Assembly (NCBI RefSeq): GCF_022558445.1
Contig: NZ_CP054699.1
Span: forward strand, 3,054,001-3,118,000
From: Candidatus Contubernalis alkalaceticus
Lineage (GTDB): Bacteria > Bacillota > Dethiobacteria > SKNC01
Reading direction: 5' to 3'
DNA: 64,000 bases
Below are positions 52,866 through 63,083 of this stretch, piece after piece. Made by a program: the position numbers and the translations under genes. Each line of letters opens with the position of its first letter. The stretch's first letter is position 1. The notes below the pieces were generated by a model. The model searched no databases, was not told where the DNA came from, and worked only from the letters and a program-made list of their open reading frames with translations.

Positions 52866-55800
52866 TTAAGAAATGTAATGCTCCATAGGGTTCATCTTAA
52901 AAATAATAGAATTCAGTACTTTTAAGAGGGCCGCCGCCGTGTCCAGAGAGGTTAAACAAGGAATAGACTGTTCCACCGCTTCCCGGCGAATCTTAAACCC
53001 ATCCCTTTCCGGGGTTTTGCCCTTAGTTAGAGTGTTAATTACCAGCTTAATCTGATCATCCCGAATTAAATCCAGCAGGTTAGGAGTACCCTCCTCAATC
53101 TTGTTTACTACACATACACTAACCCCATGGTTGCGGCAGTATTCCGCCGTGCCCTTGGTAGCATATATTTTAAAGCCCAGCTCTGAGAATCCTCGAATCA
53201 AGGCTAAAGATTCACTTTTATCCTTGTCTGATATGGTTGCCAGAACCCCCCCCTGTTTGGGGACATCCATCCCCGCTGCCTGCAGTGCTTTATAAAGGGC
53301 CTTGGAATAATCCTGATCCACCCCCAGCACTTCTCCCGTGGACTTCATTTCCGGGCCTAAGGAAATATCCACCTCAATCATTTTGGCAAAGGAGAATACC
53401 GGCGCTTTTATGGCCACAAATCCAGGTTTAGGATGCAGGCCGGTGCCGTAGCCCAGTTCCTTCAGTGTCTTGCCCATAGCCACCTTGGTGGCCAGATTTA
53501 CCATAGGAACCCCTGTTACCTTGCTGATAATGGGCACTGTGCGGCTGGACCGGGGGTTCACCTCGATAATATAAACTTTATGCTTACTGACCACAAACTG
53601 GATATTCACCATTCCCTCAACCTTCATTTCCCTGCAGATACGGGTGGCATAATCCACAATAGTAGCTTCCGTCTCAGGACGAAGATTTTGAGCGGGATAG
53701 ACGGCGATACTGTCGCCGGAGTGCACCCCGGCCCTTTCAATATGCTCCATAATCCCTGGAATAAACACGTCCTCCCCATCGGAAATAGCATCCACTTCTA
53801 TCTCCACCCCATTAACATATTTATCTAAAAGAATAGGATGTTTGGGGGATACTTTCACCGCCGTCTCCATGTATGAGATTAATTCCTTCTCATTGGAAAC
53901 AATCTCCATAGCCCTACCCCCCAGCACATAGGAGGGCCGTATGACCATGGGAAAGCCCAATTCTTCCGCCGTATTCTTAGCATCCTGCAAAGAAAATCCG
54001 GTTTTACCAGCAGGCCTGGGAATATTCAGTTTGGTCAACAGCTGATCAAACTGTTCCCGATCCTCTGCCCGGGCAGTCTGTTCCACCGAGGTTCCCAAAA
54101 TTTTCACCCCGGCCCGGTGAAGGGGTTCCGCCAGATTGATGGCCGTCTGTCCACCAAACTGAACCACCACCCCCAGAGGGTTCTCCTGCTCTATAACATG
54201 CAGAACATCCTCTGTAGTCAGGGGTTCAAAGTAAAGACGGTGGGCGGTGTCAAAATCTGTGCTCACCGTTTCCGGGTTATTGTTAATAATGATGGATTCT
54301 ACCCCAGACTCCTTCAAAGCCCAGACAGCATGCACAGAACAGTAGTCAAATTCAATCCCCTGTCCGATACGGATGGGGCCGGAACCTAAAACGATGACCT
54401 TATCTTTTTTAGAAATTTCCGCCTCATTTTCCTCTTCATAAGTTGAATAATAGTAGGGAGTCACGGCGTCAAACTCTGCAGCACAGGTATCTACCATCTT
54501 AAAAACAGGTTTTATATTCCACCCGTACCTCTTTTCCCTGATTTCCTCCTCTTCTCTATCCAGGAGGAGAGCCATTTCCGCATCGGCAAATCCCATCTTT
54601 TTAAACTTTTTCATGTTCTCTTTATTTAAACCTTCAAAACCAACCTTTTTAATTTCATTTTCCCCATCTATAATATTTTTCAGCTTTTTTAGAAAGAAAA
54701 GGTCAATTTTAGTGATTTCATTTATTTCCTCTATCAACATACCCCGTCTTATAGCTTCCGCCAGTAGAAAAATCCTCTCATCATCAGCCTTTACTATCCT
54801 ACGTTTTATTTCCTCCATAGAGAGTTGAGAAACTCCCGGCAGTATCAACCCACTTACTTCGATTTCCAGAGAACGAAGAGCCTTCATCAAGGAGGACTCC
54901 AGGGTCCGATCAATGGACATGACTTCACCGGTGGCCTTCATCTGAGTCCCCAGCACCCGGTCCGCCTTATAGAACTTGTCAAAAGGCCAGCGGGGAATCT
55001 TCATAACCACATAGTCAATAGTAGGCTCAAAACAAGCAGTAGTTTTTTCAGTGACCGGATTTTGAATCTCTTCCAGGGTAAGCCCCACAGCAATTTTAGC
55101 GGAAACTTTGGCGATGGGGTAACCTGTAGCCTTAGAGGCCAGGGCACTGGAGCGGCTGACCCGGGGATTTACTTCAATCACATAGTAATCAAAGCTCTCG
55201 GTATCCACGGCAAACTGCACGTTGCAGCCTCCCTCAATCCCTAAGGCATGCATAATTTTTATGCAGGACTGCCGCAGTCGATGAAATTCCGTAGTAGTCA
55301 GAGTCTGGATGGGAGCAGTAACGATACTGTCCCCAGTATGAATACCCATGGGGTCAAAATTCTCCATGCCGCAGACCACAATACAGTTGCCGGCACCATC
55401 CCGCATCATTTCAAATTCCATCTCTTTCCATCCTACCACGCTTTTTTCAATAAGGGCCTGGTTAATCCGGCTGTAGCGTAAACCCCGGACAGTAATGGCT
55501 TCCAATTCCTCAAGATTATGAGCAATACCTCCACCGGTACCCCCCAGAGTATAGGCAGGTCGTACGATCACAGGATAACCAATGGATTCCGCAAACTCCC
55601 GGGCCTCCTTAAATGAAGTTACGATGACACTCTCCGGCACCGGTTCGCCAATATCCGTCATCATCTGCTTAAACAATTCCCGGTCTTCTGCTTTCTTTAT
55701 AGTTTCCAGAGGTGTCCCCAATAGTTCGACATTTTCTTCCTCCAATATCCCCATTTCTGCTAATTCCACGGCAATATTTAAACCCGTCTGTCCACCCAGG

Positions 55801-56069
55801 GTGGGAAGAAGGCCGTCGGGTTTCTCTTTGGCAATAATCCTGGACACAAATTCGGCGGTAAGGGGTTCAATATATACTTTGTCGGCAATATGGGGATCGG
55901 TCATGATGGTAGCCGGATTACTGTTTATCAGAATAACCTCTAAAATCCCCTCTTCCTTCAGGGCTCGACAAGCCTGGGTTCCCGCATAGTCAAATTCTGC
56001 AGCCTGGCCAATAACAATAGGGCCGGAACCAATTACCATTACTTTTTTCAGGTCTTTTCTCTTTGGCAT
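52866..56069 (-). CDS. carB: Carbamoyl-phosphate synthase large subunit
   Basis: Makes carbamoyl phosphate from bicarbonate, ammonia and two ATP. The 1067-residue product has full length: two ATP-grasp halves ([20 protein letters not shown] near 12-31 and [20 protein letters not shown] near 565) and a C-terminal MGS-type allosteric domain (from about 930). No key motif appears to be missing. It pairs with a CarA whose glutaminase site is lost. Confidence 0.97.
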   Translation of the reverse strand: MPKRKDLKKVMVIGSGPIVIGQAAEFDYAGTQACRALKEEGILEVILINSNPATIMTDPHIADKVYIEPLTAEFVSRIIAKEKPDGLLPTLGGQTGLNIAVELAEMGILEEENVELLGTPLETIKKAEDRELFKQMMTDIGEPVPESVIVTSFKEAREFAESIGYPVIVRPAYTLGGTGGGIAHNLEELEAITVRGLRYSRINQALIEKSVVGWKEMEFEMMRDGAGNCIVVCGMENFDPMGIHTGDSIVTAPIQTLTTTEFHRLRQSCIKIMHALGIEGGCNVQFAVDTESFDYYVIEVNPRVSRSSALASKATGYPIAKVSAKIAVGLTLEEIQNPVTEKTTACFEPTIDYVVMKIPRWPFDKFYKADRVLGTQMKATGEVMSIDRTLESSLMKALRSLEIEVSGLILPGVSQLSMEEIKRRIVKADDERIFLLAEAIRRGMLIEEINEITKIDLFFLKKLKNIIDGENEIKKVGFEGLNKENMKKFKKMGFADAEMALLLDREEEEIREKRYGWNIKPVFKMVDTCAAEFDAVTPYYYSTYEEENEAEISKKDKVIVLGSGPIRIGQGIEFDYCSVHAVWALKESGVESIIINNNPETVSTDFDTAHRLYFEPLTTEDVLHVIEQENPLGVVVQFGGQTAINLAEPLHRAGVKILGTSVEQTARAEDREQFDQLLTKLNIPRPAGKTGFSLQDAKNTAEELGFPMVIRPSYVLGGRAMEIVSNEKELISYMETAVKVSPKHPILLDKYVNGVEIEVDAISDGEDVFIPGIMEHIERAGVHSGDSIAVYPAQNLRPETEATIVDYATRICREMKVEGMVNIQFVVSKHKVYIIEVNPRSSRTVPIISKVTGVPMVNLATKVAMGKTLKELGYGTGLHPKPGFVAIKAPVFSFAKMIEVDISLGPEMKSTGEVLGVDQDYSKALYKALQAAGMDVPKQGGVLATISDKDKSESLALIRGFSELGFKIYATKGTAEYCRNHGVSVCVVNKIEEGTPNLLDLIRDDQIKLVINTLTKGKTPERDGFKIRREAVEQSIPCLTSLDTAAALLKVLNSIIFKMNPMEHYIS

Positions 56070-56086
56070 CTTATCCTTACCTCCTG

Positions 56087-57145
56087 CTATATTTTAATCA
56101 TCTTTTTAAATCGGGCAAACAAAGTCTCTTCTCCTTCTAAAAGTGATTCCACCGAAGGATAATACTGCACAGCTATAACCGGCAGTTCCTCATGAGCTAA
56201 CCCCTCCAGGGTTCCATCATGAATATTCCTCTCTGTAACCTTTAATCCGGTACCCTTTAGGCTGGATTCCTCCACAACAAATCCGTGATTCTGACAGGTG
56301 ATAAAGTTTTTGCCCCCGGCCAAGTTAGTTACCGGTTGGTTGGTTCCCCGGTGTCCAAATTTCATTTTTTCAAGGCGGGCACCTAAAGACAGGGCAATGA
56401 CCTCCATCCCTAAGCCCACCCCCATCGTAGGCAGTGAAATGACTGCCGGATAAAGTTGGCGGGCAATCTCTGTCAACTCCGGATCCCCCTCTGGGCCGCT
56501 GGATATTACCAGTCCCCGGGGATTCATGGCAAGAATTTCTGCTGCCGGTGTCCCGGCAGGTACAACCCTTAACGCTAATCCCAAACTTTGAAGGGCAGTG
56601 GGCAGCCAGCTTCCCATCCCTAAGTCTACCACCACCACAGGGCTTTCCCCTTCCACCAGGTTGTACGCTTTTTCAGTAGTAACCTTTTCAATAAAACGGA
56701 CGGGTTCAAACCCGTAATTCTTAAAAAAGGCAGGATCCACTTCATCCTGACTGGCAATCAATCCCGGCATTGAGCCGTGCCTGCGGAGGTGCCGGGTGAG
56801 AGCTCGGGTATCAACCTCCACCACCCCCGGGACTCCATGATCCTGTAAAAACTTTTCCAGGGTGCTCTCCATCCTCCAACTGCTGGGTTCTGCAGCCCCT
56901 TCCCGTAAGACCATACCGCTGGCATGAACGTATTGGCTGTAAAGTTCAGCAGAATGAATGCCGTAATTGCCTATTAAAGGATAAGTCATCACCACAATTT
57001 GTCCGCAGGAAACAGGATCCGTTATTATTTCCCCATACATCCCCATGGAAGTATTAAACACTACTTCTCCCACCGCTTTCACCGGACTTCCGTAAGCTTT
57101 TCCATTAAAACAGGTTCCATCAGCCAGCATTAAAACAGTTTTCAT
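56087..57145 (-). CDS. carA: Carbamoyl-phosphate synthase small subunit, glutaminase site lost
   Basis: CarA normally hydrolyses glutamine with a Cys-His-Glu triad and feeds ammonia to CarB. The 352-residue product keeps the CarA N domain ([13 protein letters not shown] ... GYGEIITDP-like) and overall class I amidotransferase fold. But the nucleophile elbow GICLGHQ reads GVGLGME (242-248; Gly244 for Cys), and VQYHPE reads VQYYPS (326-331; Tyr329 for His, Ser331 for Glu). The oxyanion segment is also changed (SSGPEGDPE). DNA around 56440 confirms GGG GTG GGC TTA GGG ATG. The frame is intact. So it should be a structural subunit without glutaminase activity. Confidence 0.93.
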   Translation of the reverse strand: MKTVLMLADGTCFNGKAYGSPVKAVGEVVFNTSMGMYGEIITDPVSCGQIVVMTYPLIGNYGIHSAELYSQYVHASGMVLREGAAEPSSWRMESTLEKFLQDHGVPGVVEVDTRALTRHLRRHGSMPGLIASQDEVDPAFFKNYGFEPVRFIEKVTTEKAYNLVEGESPVVVVDLGMGSWLPTALQSLGLALRVVPAGTPAAEILAMNPRGLVISSGPEGDPELTEIARQLYPAVISLPTMGVGLGMEVIALSLGARLEKMKFGHRGTNQPVTNLAGGKNFITCQNHGFVVEESSLKGTGLKVTERNIHDGTLEGLAHEELPVIAVQYYPSVESLLEGEETLFARFKKMIKI

Positions 57146-57229
57146 ATTTACCCCTTCCTCTCCGTTGAGTCTGAGCATCTTTTTTATATTAACAGGCACC
57201 TTTGCCTTTTATATAAGCTCCTGCTATTT

Positions 57230-58519
57230 TTAAAGTAACACTCTACCCTCTTTCATAACTACTTTTCCCCGTACCAAGGTCATCACCGGAAATCCTCGGA
57301 CTCTTCGGCCTTCAAAGGGTGTATTTTTCCCCTTAGAATAAAACTTATCCTGACTGATAATCTTTTCAGCCTTTAGGTCAATTAGTGTAAGGTCAGCTTC
57401 AACCCCAGTCTTCAGGTTCCCCCCTTCAATTCCCAGAAAGCTGGCCGGATTACAGCTAAAAGCGGAGACTGCCTGTTCCAACGTCAAATGCCCCGGTTCC
57501 ACCAGTTCCGTCAGCACCAGAGATAGAGCTGTTTCCAGACCCACCACCCCAAAGGGCGCCCTTTCAAATTCTACATCCTTGTCCAAAATACTGTGTGGAG
57601 CATGATCTGTGGCAATCATATCTATAGTACCGTCCCTCAGGGCCTCCCTCAATGCTTTGCGGTCATCCCGACTCCGTAAAGGTGGATTCATCTTCATATG
57701 GGTATCAAAATCTTTCACATCTTCATCAATCAAAACCAGATGATGTGGGGTTACTTCAGCGGTAACCTTTACTCCTCTAGCTTTAGCACTGCGGATTAAT
57801 TCCACCGATTTAGCACAGCTGACATGGGCGATGTGAAGCCTTGCCCCGGTAAACTCTGCCAACAGGATATCCCGAGCTACCATGATGGCCTCTGCCACAT
57901 CAGGAATTCCCTGAATTCCCAATAGAGTGCTCTGCAGTCCGTAATGCATGGCTCCCCCCTGGGCCAGGGACCTTTCCTCGCAGTGGCTGATTATGGGGAG
58001 ATCAAACATGGCCGCATACTGCATGGCGGAAAGCATCATGGAAGCACTGTCCACCGGCTGACCGTCATCTGAAACCGCCACAATCCCCTCTTCAACCATC
58101 AATCCAATTTCCGCCATTTCTTTCCCCAAAGAACCTTTAGTAACGGCCCCGATGGGGTAAACCTTCACCACGCCCTCCTGGACTGCGGTATTTTTAACAT
58201 AATTCACCGTCAGGCGGTTGTCGGTTACCGGTTCAGTGTTGGGCATACAAGCGATGGAGGTATATCCACCTGCCGCCGCACTGGCGCAGCCGGTGCGGAT
58301 GGTTTCCTTTCCTTCAAACCCTGGTTCCCGCAGATGTACATGAGGATCAACCAATCCAGGCACTACCAAAAGGCCTGAAGCTTCAATTATTTCCGCCTGG
58401 CCAACTTGTATTTGAGGAGCTATTTCAGTAATCTTGCCCCCCTGTATTAATATATCCGACACTTCCAACAACCCGGTAGGAGGATTCAGTACCGTGCCGC
58501 CCTTGATTAATAATAGCAT
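57230..58519 (-). CDS. pyrC: Dihydroorotase
   Basis: Cyclises carbamoyl aspartate to dihydroorotate. The 429-residue product is of the Bacillus-type class I form with zinc ligands in DPHVHLREPG, ISHCE, HIAHVS and ATDHAPH. GGGAGGTGA precedes the ATG. Second gene of the operon. Confidence 0.97.
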   Translation of the reverse strand: MLLLIKGGTVLNPPTGLLEVSDILIQGGKITEIAPQIQVGQAEIIEASGLLVVPGLVDPHVHLREPGFEGKETIRTGCASAAAGGYTSIACMPNTEPVTDNRLTVNYVKNTAVQEGVVKVYPIGAVTKGSLGKEMAEIGLMVEEGIVAVSDDGQPVDSASMMLSAMQYAAMFDLPIISHCEERSLAQGGAMHYGLQSTLLGIQGIPDVAEAIMVARDILLAEFTGARLHIAHVSCAKSVELIRSAKARGVKVTAEVTPHHLVLIDEDVKDFDTHMKMNPPLRSRDDRKALREALRDGTIDMIATDHAPHSILDKDVEFERAPFGVVGLETALSLVLTELVEPGHLTLEQAVSAFSCNPASFLGIEGGNLKTGVEADLTLIDLKAEKIISQDKFYSKGKNTPFEGRRVRGFPVMTLVRGKVVMKEGRVLL

Positions 58520-58520
58520 T

Positions 58521-59495
58521 CTAATTCACCTCCCGGGCGACCCAAAGGTCCAGCAGAGCCATCCTCACGAACACACCGTTTTTTACCTGTTCTTGAATCA
58601 AACAACGGGGATCATCCATCAAGCTGTGGTCTATTTCTAGCCCGGGAAATACCGGGCCTGGATGCATAATTACTGCAGAAGGAGAAATATTCTCAGCTCT
58701 TTCTGCCGTAAGCGCAAAATACTTCCTGTATTCACCTATAGAAGGAAAGTAACCCTTCTCCTGTCTTTCCCTCTGCAGCCGCAGCATATATATTACCTCT
58801 GCCTCCTCCAAACAACTTTCCAGATCCCAGGAAATTTTGACCCCCATATCCCAAAGACCCGGAGGCAATAAAGTAAAAGGCCCCACCACCGTTACTTCCG
58901 CCCCCAGCTTTAGGAGTGCCCAGAGGTTTGACCTCACTACTCTGCTGTGCAGAATATCTCCTACAAAAAGGACCTTCAGTCCGGCAATGCCGCCTTTAAT
59001 TTCCTGTATAGTGAACAAATCCAAAAGAGCTTGACTGGGGTGTTCATGACAGCCGTCCCCGGCATTGATCACCGGTATCTTTACCGCATTACCCGCCATG
59101 ACCGGGGAACCGGCCAGGGAATGTCTGAGGATAATTCCCTCCACCCCCAGGGATTCAACCGTCCTCACCGTATCCACCAATGTTTCCCCTTTTTTTACAC
59201 TGCTGGTTCCACTGTCGAAGTTCATCACCACTGCCCCCAGATTCACTGCAGCCTTTTCAAAAGACATCCGGGTCCTGGTGCTGTTTTCAAAAAAGAGGTT
59301 CACTACCGTTTTCCCCGTTAACAGAGGAGGGAACTCCAGGTTTTCCTGAAAAGCTTTTTTATAACCCTCCGCCTTCTTTAGTATCAGCTCAATGATTTCC
59401 TTTTTTAAATCTCTGATTCCCAGCAGGTCTTTTTCTATAAACTCACTTCCTGTCACATTTCTTGCAGTAATGGAACTACCGGTTTCACATTGCAA
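58521..59495 (-). CDS. pyrB: Aspartate carbamoyltransferase catalytic subunit
   Basis: Joins carbamoyl phosphate and aspartate. The 324-residue product has the carbamoyl phosphate loop FFENSTRTRMSFE, HPSQALLDL and MHPGPV. TTG at 59495 is chosen because GGGAGG lies 7 nt upstream; ATG 59519 has no such site. First gene of the operon; its stop lies one base from the pyrC start. No pyrI is present. Confidence 0.96.
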   Translation of the reverse strand: MQCETGSSITARNVTGSEFIEKDLLGIRDLKKEIIELILKKAEGYKKAFQENLEFPPLLTGKTVVNLFFENSTRTRMSFEKAAVNLGAVVMNFDSGTSSVKKGETLVDTVRTVESLGVEGIILRHSLAGSPVMAGNAVKIPVINAGDGCHEHPSQALLDLFTIQEIKGGIAGLKVLFVGDILHSRVVRSNLWALLKLGAEVTVVGPFTLLPPGLWDMGVKISWDLESCLEEAEVIYMLRLQRERQEKGYFPSIGEYRKYFALTAERAENISPSAVIMHPGPVFPGLEIDHSLMDDPRCLIQEQVKNGVFVRMALLDLWVAREVN

Positions 59496-59530
59496 AGTTA
59501 TTACCTCCCTCACAGCCATTATGTACAAAT

Positions 59531-59735
59531 AAATACTCCCACCGCCGGACAGCTGGAAGGAGTACACGCATTTTTGCGAATAAAACCTTTTCAGCCTCGC
59601 CGGACCAATTTAAAGGTTAAACAAATAAATCTTCCCAACCGAGAGAAGTGGGAAGATTCTTTAATCATAATAAAACTTAAATTAAATATAGAATCCTTAC
59701 TAACCTCTCGGGGTCAGTTTAAAGGTTCTTCATTT
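59531..59735 (-). promoter_or_regulatory. Tandem PyrR-type attenuators of the pyr operon
   Basis: On the minus strand two PyrR-like binding hairpins occur. The first is AACC...GGTT enclosing CCCCGAGAGGTT (59702-59727). The second is AACCTTT...AAAGGTT enclosing GTCCGGCGAGGCT (59584-59618), close to the consensus ARUCCNGNGAGGYU. Each is followed by a terminator: AATCTTCCCA/TGGGAAGATT (59628-59658) and TACTCC/GGAGTA with T-rich tail (59534-59564). CCGAGAG of the first can pair with CTCTCGG in its terminator loop, as in antitermination. No pyrR gene is nearby. Confidence 0.82.
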
Positions 59736-59741
59736 AGAATT

Positions 59742-59770
59742 AGTTTAACAAAGCCTTAAGGCATTGTCAA
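59742..59770 (-). promoter_or_regulatory. Promoter of the pyr operon
   Basis: TTGACA (59765-59770) and TAAACT (59742-59747) on the minus strand are 17 bases apart, just upstream of the attenuators. Between 59771 and 59922 are only GAAACGAAACAA-type repeats and a GGTGAA/TTCACC hairpin (59837-59858). Confidence 0.8.
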
Positions 59771-59922
59771 CAAAAAAAAACCATTTTTGTAATACGAAAC
59801 GAAACAACCCGAAAACGAAACAATAAGCAACAATCTTGGTGAAAAAAATTCACCAGCCATCTAGACCTGAATAAATTATCTGCCAGCAGTGCTGACGTTT
59901 CAATAATTTTAACTCAACACAG

Positions 59923-60384
59923 TTATAAAATTGGTTGAAAAATAATTTTATCCCCTACTTTCTTCTCCCGAAACATCCTATCAAATAATATTTCATGGTT
60001 CACCCGCCATAAATTTTCACCGTATTTTTCAGCCATTGTCAAACAGTTCTGTGGAAATTTATGATATTTCAACACATGGGCAAAACTATAATATATTTCA
60101 CGGCCCTGGTCATTCAATTTCAAGGCTTCCTTTTCCATCAGAAACTCGGCTCTTTTAAATTCACTGAGCACTTTTTGAATTTCAAAGCTGTATGCACCGC
60201 TTCTCAGCTTAATAAATATAAAGGGCCTTGGACAGTCACTGCTCCTGGAGGCAGCCAGGTATAAAAAATTGTGAAGAGTTTTAACTTTTTTAAAAGGAAA
60301 GACCATCATCAGTCTTAATATAAGAATATGGTTTAACGTATAATGTAAAGTTCCCGTCAGCATATTATTATCATCCGCTCTCAT
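59923..60384 (-). CDS. Hypothetical protein, 153 residues
   Basis: A basic, aromatic-rich soluble protein (FPFKKVKTLHNFLYLAASRSS ... FIFIKLRSGAYSFEIQKVLSEFKRAEFLMEKEALKLND) with alternating strands and helices. I recognise no family. The ribosome site is weak (AGGAAAAAGAGAT). It is a single gene between the pyr operon and the molybdenum cofactor genes on the same strand. Confidence 0.55.
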   Translation of the reverse strand: MRADDNNMLTGTLHYTLNHILILRLMMVFPFKKVKTLHNFLYLAASRSSDCPRPFIFIKLRSGAYSFEIQKVLSEFKRAEFLMEKEALKLNDQGREIYYSFAHVLKYHKFPQNCLTMAEKYGENLWRVNHEILFDRMFREKKVGDKIIFQPIL

Positions 60385-60590
60385 GTTTTTTATCTCTTTT
60401 TCCTGCTATTGTTAATATGCTGTGACCGAGGGAAACTTATGCCTTTAACGGTGAAGTAAATAATGCTACTGCTGAACCCTTTTTCTTAATTTAAACATTT
60501 TATCCTGTTCTTCTAATTATTATTTTTTACATTCAACCGCTTTTACTTACTCTGCCTGGTCCTCTAAAAGCTTTAGCTGCACATAATGCC

Positions 60591-61091
60591 TTACGCCTTT
60601 TTTAAAAATTTCTGTTCAATAAGGTCTACCATTCCCACCGCATCCTCAAGGTCAAACTGAGATACTCCGGGCAGGCCAAAATCATAGTCCGTAGCTGCCG
60701 CAAAAAGTTCCGGAGGCGAAGAGATCAATTCCATTTTATTGGCTGCCTCTTTTCGAAATACTTCCAACTTAGGCCTGTCACCAAACTTATATCCTTCAGT
60801 AATAATCAAATCTACCCCTTTAACATCCTTTACGATTTCCTCCAGAGACAGTTCCTCCTCCAGTTCCCTGACATAAGCAAACCTTTGGGGTGAAGAAATG
60901 GCAGAAACTACTGCTCCCGCCTGCCGATGAAGCCAGGTATCTTTACCCGGTGAATCCATTTCAAAACTTTTCCTGTGGTGCTTGACCGTGGCCGTTTTAT
61001 AACCTCTCTTTTTTAGTTCTGGAATAAGTTTACAAATCAAAGTAGTCTTGCCGGTATTTGACCAACCTACTACAGAAATTACTGGAATCAA
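60591..61091 (-). CDS. mobB: Molybdopterin-guanine dinucleotide biosynthesis protein B
   Basis: GTP-binding partner that helps attach GMP to molybdopterin. The 166-residue product has Walker A GWSNTGKTT, VKHHRKSFEMDSPGKDTWLHRQAGA and DLIITEGYKFG. TTG at 61091 follows AAGGAGA by 7 nt. Last gene of the Moco cluster; mobA is not present. Confidence 0.93.
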   Translation of the reverse strand: MIPVISVVGWSNTGKTTLICKLIPELKKRGYKTATVKHHRKSFEMDSPGKDTWLHRQAGAVVSAISSPQRFAYVRELEEELSLEEIVKDVKGVDLIITEGYKFGDRPKLEVFRKEAANKMELISSPPELFAAATDYDFGLPGVSQFDLEDAVGMVDLIEQKFLKKA

Positions 61092-61234
61092 TAGATTCTC
61101 TCCTTCCTGACACAATTGCATGCCAAAATTTTATGTAACAGGTCGAACTGTTCGAACCCTCAAACTGTTTTAAGATCAAAACTGTGTTTCATTAATTTGT
61201 TAAGTTAGCGCAGCTAAGAAAACTATCCCCTGAT

Positions 61235-62446
61235 TCACGGCAGGTCCATCAGCTGGACCTGCACTTCATCTCCGGGGCCAAATGGCCCTTTTCCCGGTGG
61301 TATATGGATTAGAGAATTTACCCGGGCGAAGGAGGAAAATCCATATCCAGTGGGTTCTACCTGAAAAACTCCCTGCCGCACAAATGTATTCGCCTTATAA
61401 TACCTGTCCTGGGGGTATACCCCCTTAATATCTCCCACCAATTGAGCATTTACCTCCGATGCCGTGCTTTCTTGGCATCCCTGAAGCCTCCACAGGACAG
61501 GCCTGACCAGCTGCTGAAAAGAAACAAAAGCTGCCGAGGGGCTGCCGGATAATCCAAAAAAGAGGAAACCATCTTTACGGGCCGCCACCATGTAATTCCC
61601 CGGCTTCATGGATACCCGGTTAAATAAAATTTTTGCACCTAAAGATAAAAAAACCTCTTCCGTAAGGTCGTACTCTCCCCGGGCTGCTCCTCCCGTAGTA
61701 ACAAAAACAGACAACCCCGGCATCTGCCTCTTAAGAACACCGGCAGTAATATTTTTTTTATCCCCGGCAATCCCTAAATACACAGGAACCCCACCGCTTA
61801 AAGCCACCTGGCTGCTCACCATATAACTGTTGGAATTATAAATTTTACCAAATTCCCTCTTTCTATTCAAAGGCATCAATTCTTCACCGGTAGCCAGAAC
61901 CCCTACCCGGGGACGGGAATAAACTTTCACCCTGGCTTTCCCTAAAGAGGCCAGCAGTGCAGCCTCCCCGGGACGAATCAGGCCTCCTCGAAATAATATC
62001 TGCCGGCCTTTTTTAAAATCTTCTCCCGCTGGGGAGATATTATCCCCCGGCTTGACCCTTTGGGTAAATTGGGCATAACCCCCCTGCTGATGCACCATTT
62101 CAAAAGGTACTACTGCATCAACCCCCCGGGGGAGAACCGCACCGGTCATGATTCTAACGGTTTCTCCCGGATTAATTTTAACCCTGGATTCACTTCCGGC
62201 CCCCAGCGTCCCCTTTATTTTTAAAGTCAGGGTACAGCCGGGAGGCAGGTTCTTAAAATCACCGGAAACAACCCCATAACCGTCCATCCTAGATCGGGTA
62301 AAGGGCGGATAATCAAAAGGTGCGGTAATATCTTCAGCCAGAATATAACCCTGGCTGTTTAATGTTTTTCGGGAAGTGACCCGGGTAACGGGAAGATCCT
62401 TTAAGATTGCGGACAAGCCTTCCTTAATACCTACAATATGTTCCAA
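61235..62446 (-). CDS. moeA: Molybdopterin molybdenumtransferase MoeA
   Basis: Inserts molybdate (or tungstate) into adenylated molybdopterin. The 403-residue product has PPFTRSRMDGYGVVSGD, VRIMTGAVLPRGVDAVVPFE, VGVLATGEEL and the GLSGSPSAAFVSFQQLVRPVL segment. It starts at TTG, 11 nt after GGGGG. Confidence 0.95.
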   Translation of the reverse strand: MEHIVGIKEGLSAILKDLPVTRVTSRKTLNSQGYILAEDITAPFDYPPFTRSRMDGYGVVSGDFKNLPPGCTLTLKIKGTLGAGSESRVKINPGETVRIMTGAVLPRGVDAVVPFEMVHQQGGYAQFTQRVKPGDNISPAGEDFKKGRQILFRGGLIRPGEAALLASLGKARVKVYSRPRVGVLATGEELMPLNRKREFGKIYNSNSYMVSSQVALSGGVPVYLGIAGDKKNITAGVLKRQMPGLSVFVTTGGAARGEYDLTEEVFLSLGAKILFNRVSMKPGNYMVAARKDGFLFFGLSGSPSAAFVSFQQLVRPVLWRLQGCQESTASEVNAQLVGDIKGVYPQDRYYKANTFVRQGVFQVEPTGYGFSSFARVNSLIHIPPGKGPFGPGDEVQVQLMDLP

Positions 62447-62516
62447 CTTTTCTAAGTCCCCCTGTTTAATCGTCCTCTCGGCATAAAATCAAACCCGGAG
62501 GATGATAATAAATCTT

Positions 62517-62957
62517 TTACTGTTCCAATACCTTAATCGTATTCCCCACAGAAACCTTGCCCCCTTGAAGAACCCTGGCAAATATCCCTTCTTTGGGCAT
62601 CACGCAGTCCCCTGCCTGATAATAAATAGCACATCGGTTATGGCACTCTTTTCCGATCTGGGTTACTTCCAAGAGCACCTCTTCTCCCAATGCCATTTTG
62701 GTGCCAATTGGCAGAGAAACCAGGTCCAGCTTTTCTGTAGTAATGTTCTCAGCAAAATCACCCGGATTTACATCCAACCCCATATCCCTCATTTTTTGAA
62801 CACTCTCCAGTGCCAAGAGGCTGACCTGCCTGTGCCAGCCTCCGGCATGAGCATCTCCCACAAAGCCATGCTCTTCTTGAAGGACAGCCTCTCCTACATT
62901 ACTTTTTCTGACCCCTTTGGTGTCGCTGGTACAGACAGCTGCAACTTTCCCTGTCAT
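62517..62957 (-). CDS. MOSC-domain protein
   Basis: MOSC domains bind sulfur at a conserved Cys and act in sulfur transfer to metal cofactors. The 146-residue product is a stand-alone MOSC domain (EEHGFVGDAHAGGWHRQVSLL ... VTQIGKECHNRCAIYYQAGDCVMPKEGIFARVL) with Cys in KECHNRC. It lies between moaA and moeA, so a role in molybdenum cofactor sulfuration or processing is likely. Confidence 0.9.
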   Translation of the reverse strand: MTGKVAAVCTSDTKGVRKSNVGEAVLQEEHGFVGDAHAGGWHRQVSLLALESVQKMRDMGLDVNPGDFAENITTEKLDLVSLPIGTKMALGEEVLLEVTQIGKECHNRCAIYYQAGDCVMPKEGIFARVLQGGKVSVGNTIKVLEQ

Positions 62958-63083
62958 GAAGTATTCCCCCTGGTATTTATAATAATATTTTCAGTTATTA
63001 TTTTAGTAATATTTTAAAGCTTACTTCCTGCATACCTTTATCTTCCAAAGATAAAGGCTCTCCCCCAAGTTAATTGATAGAAA

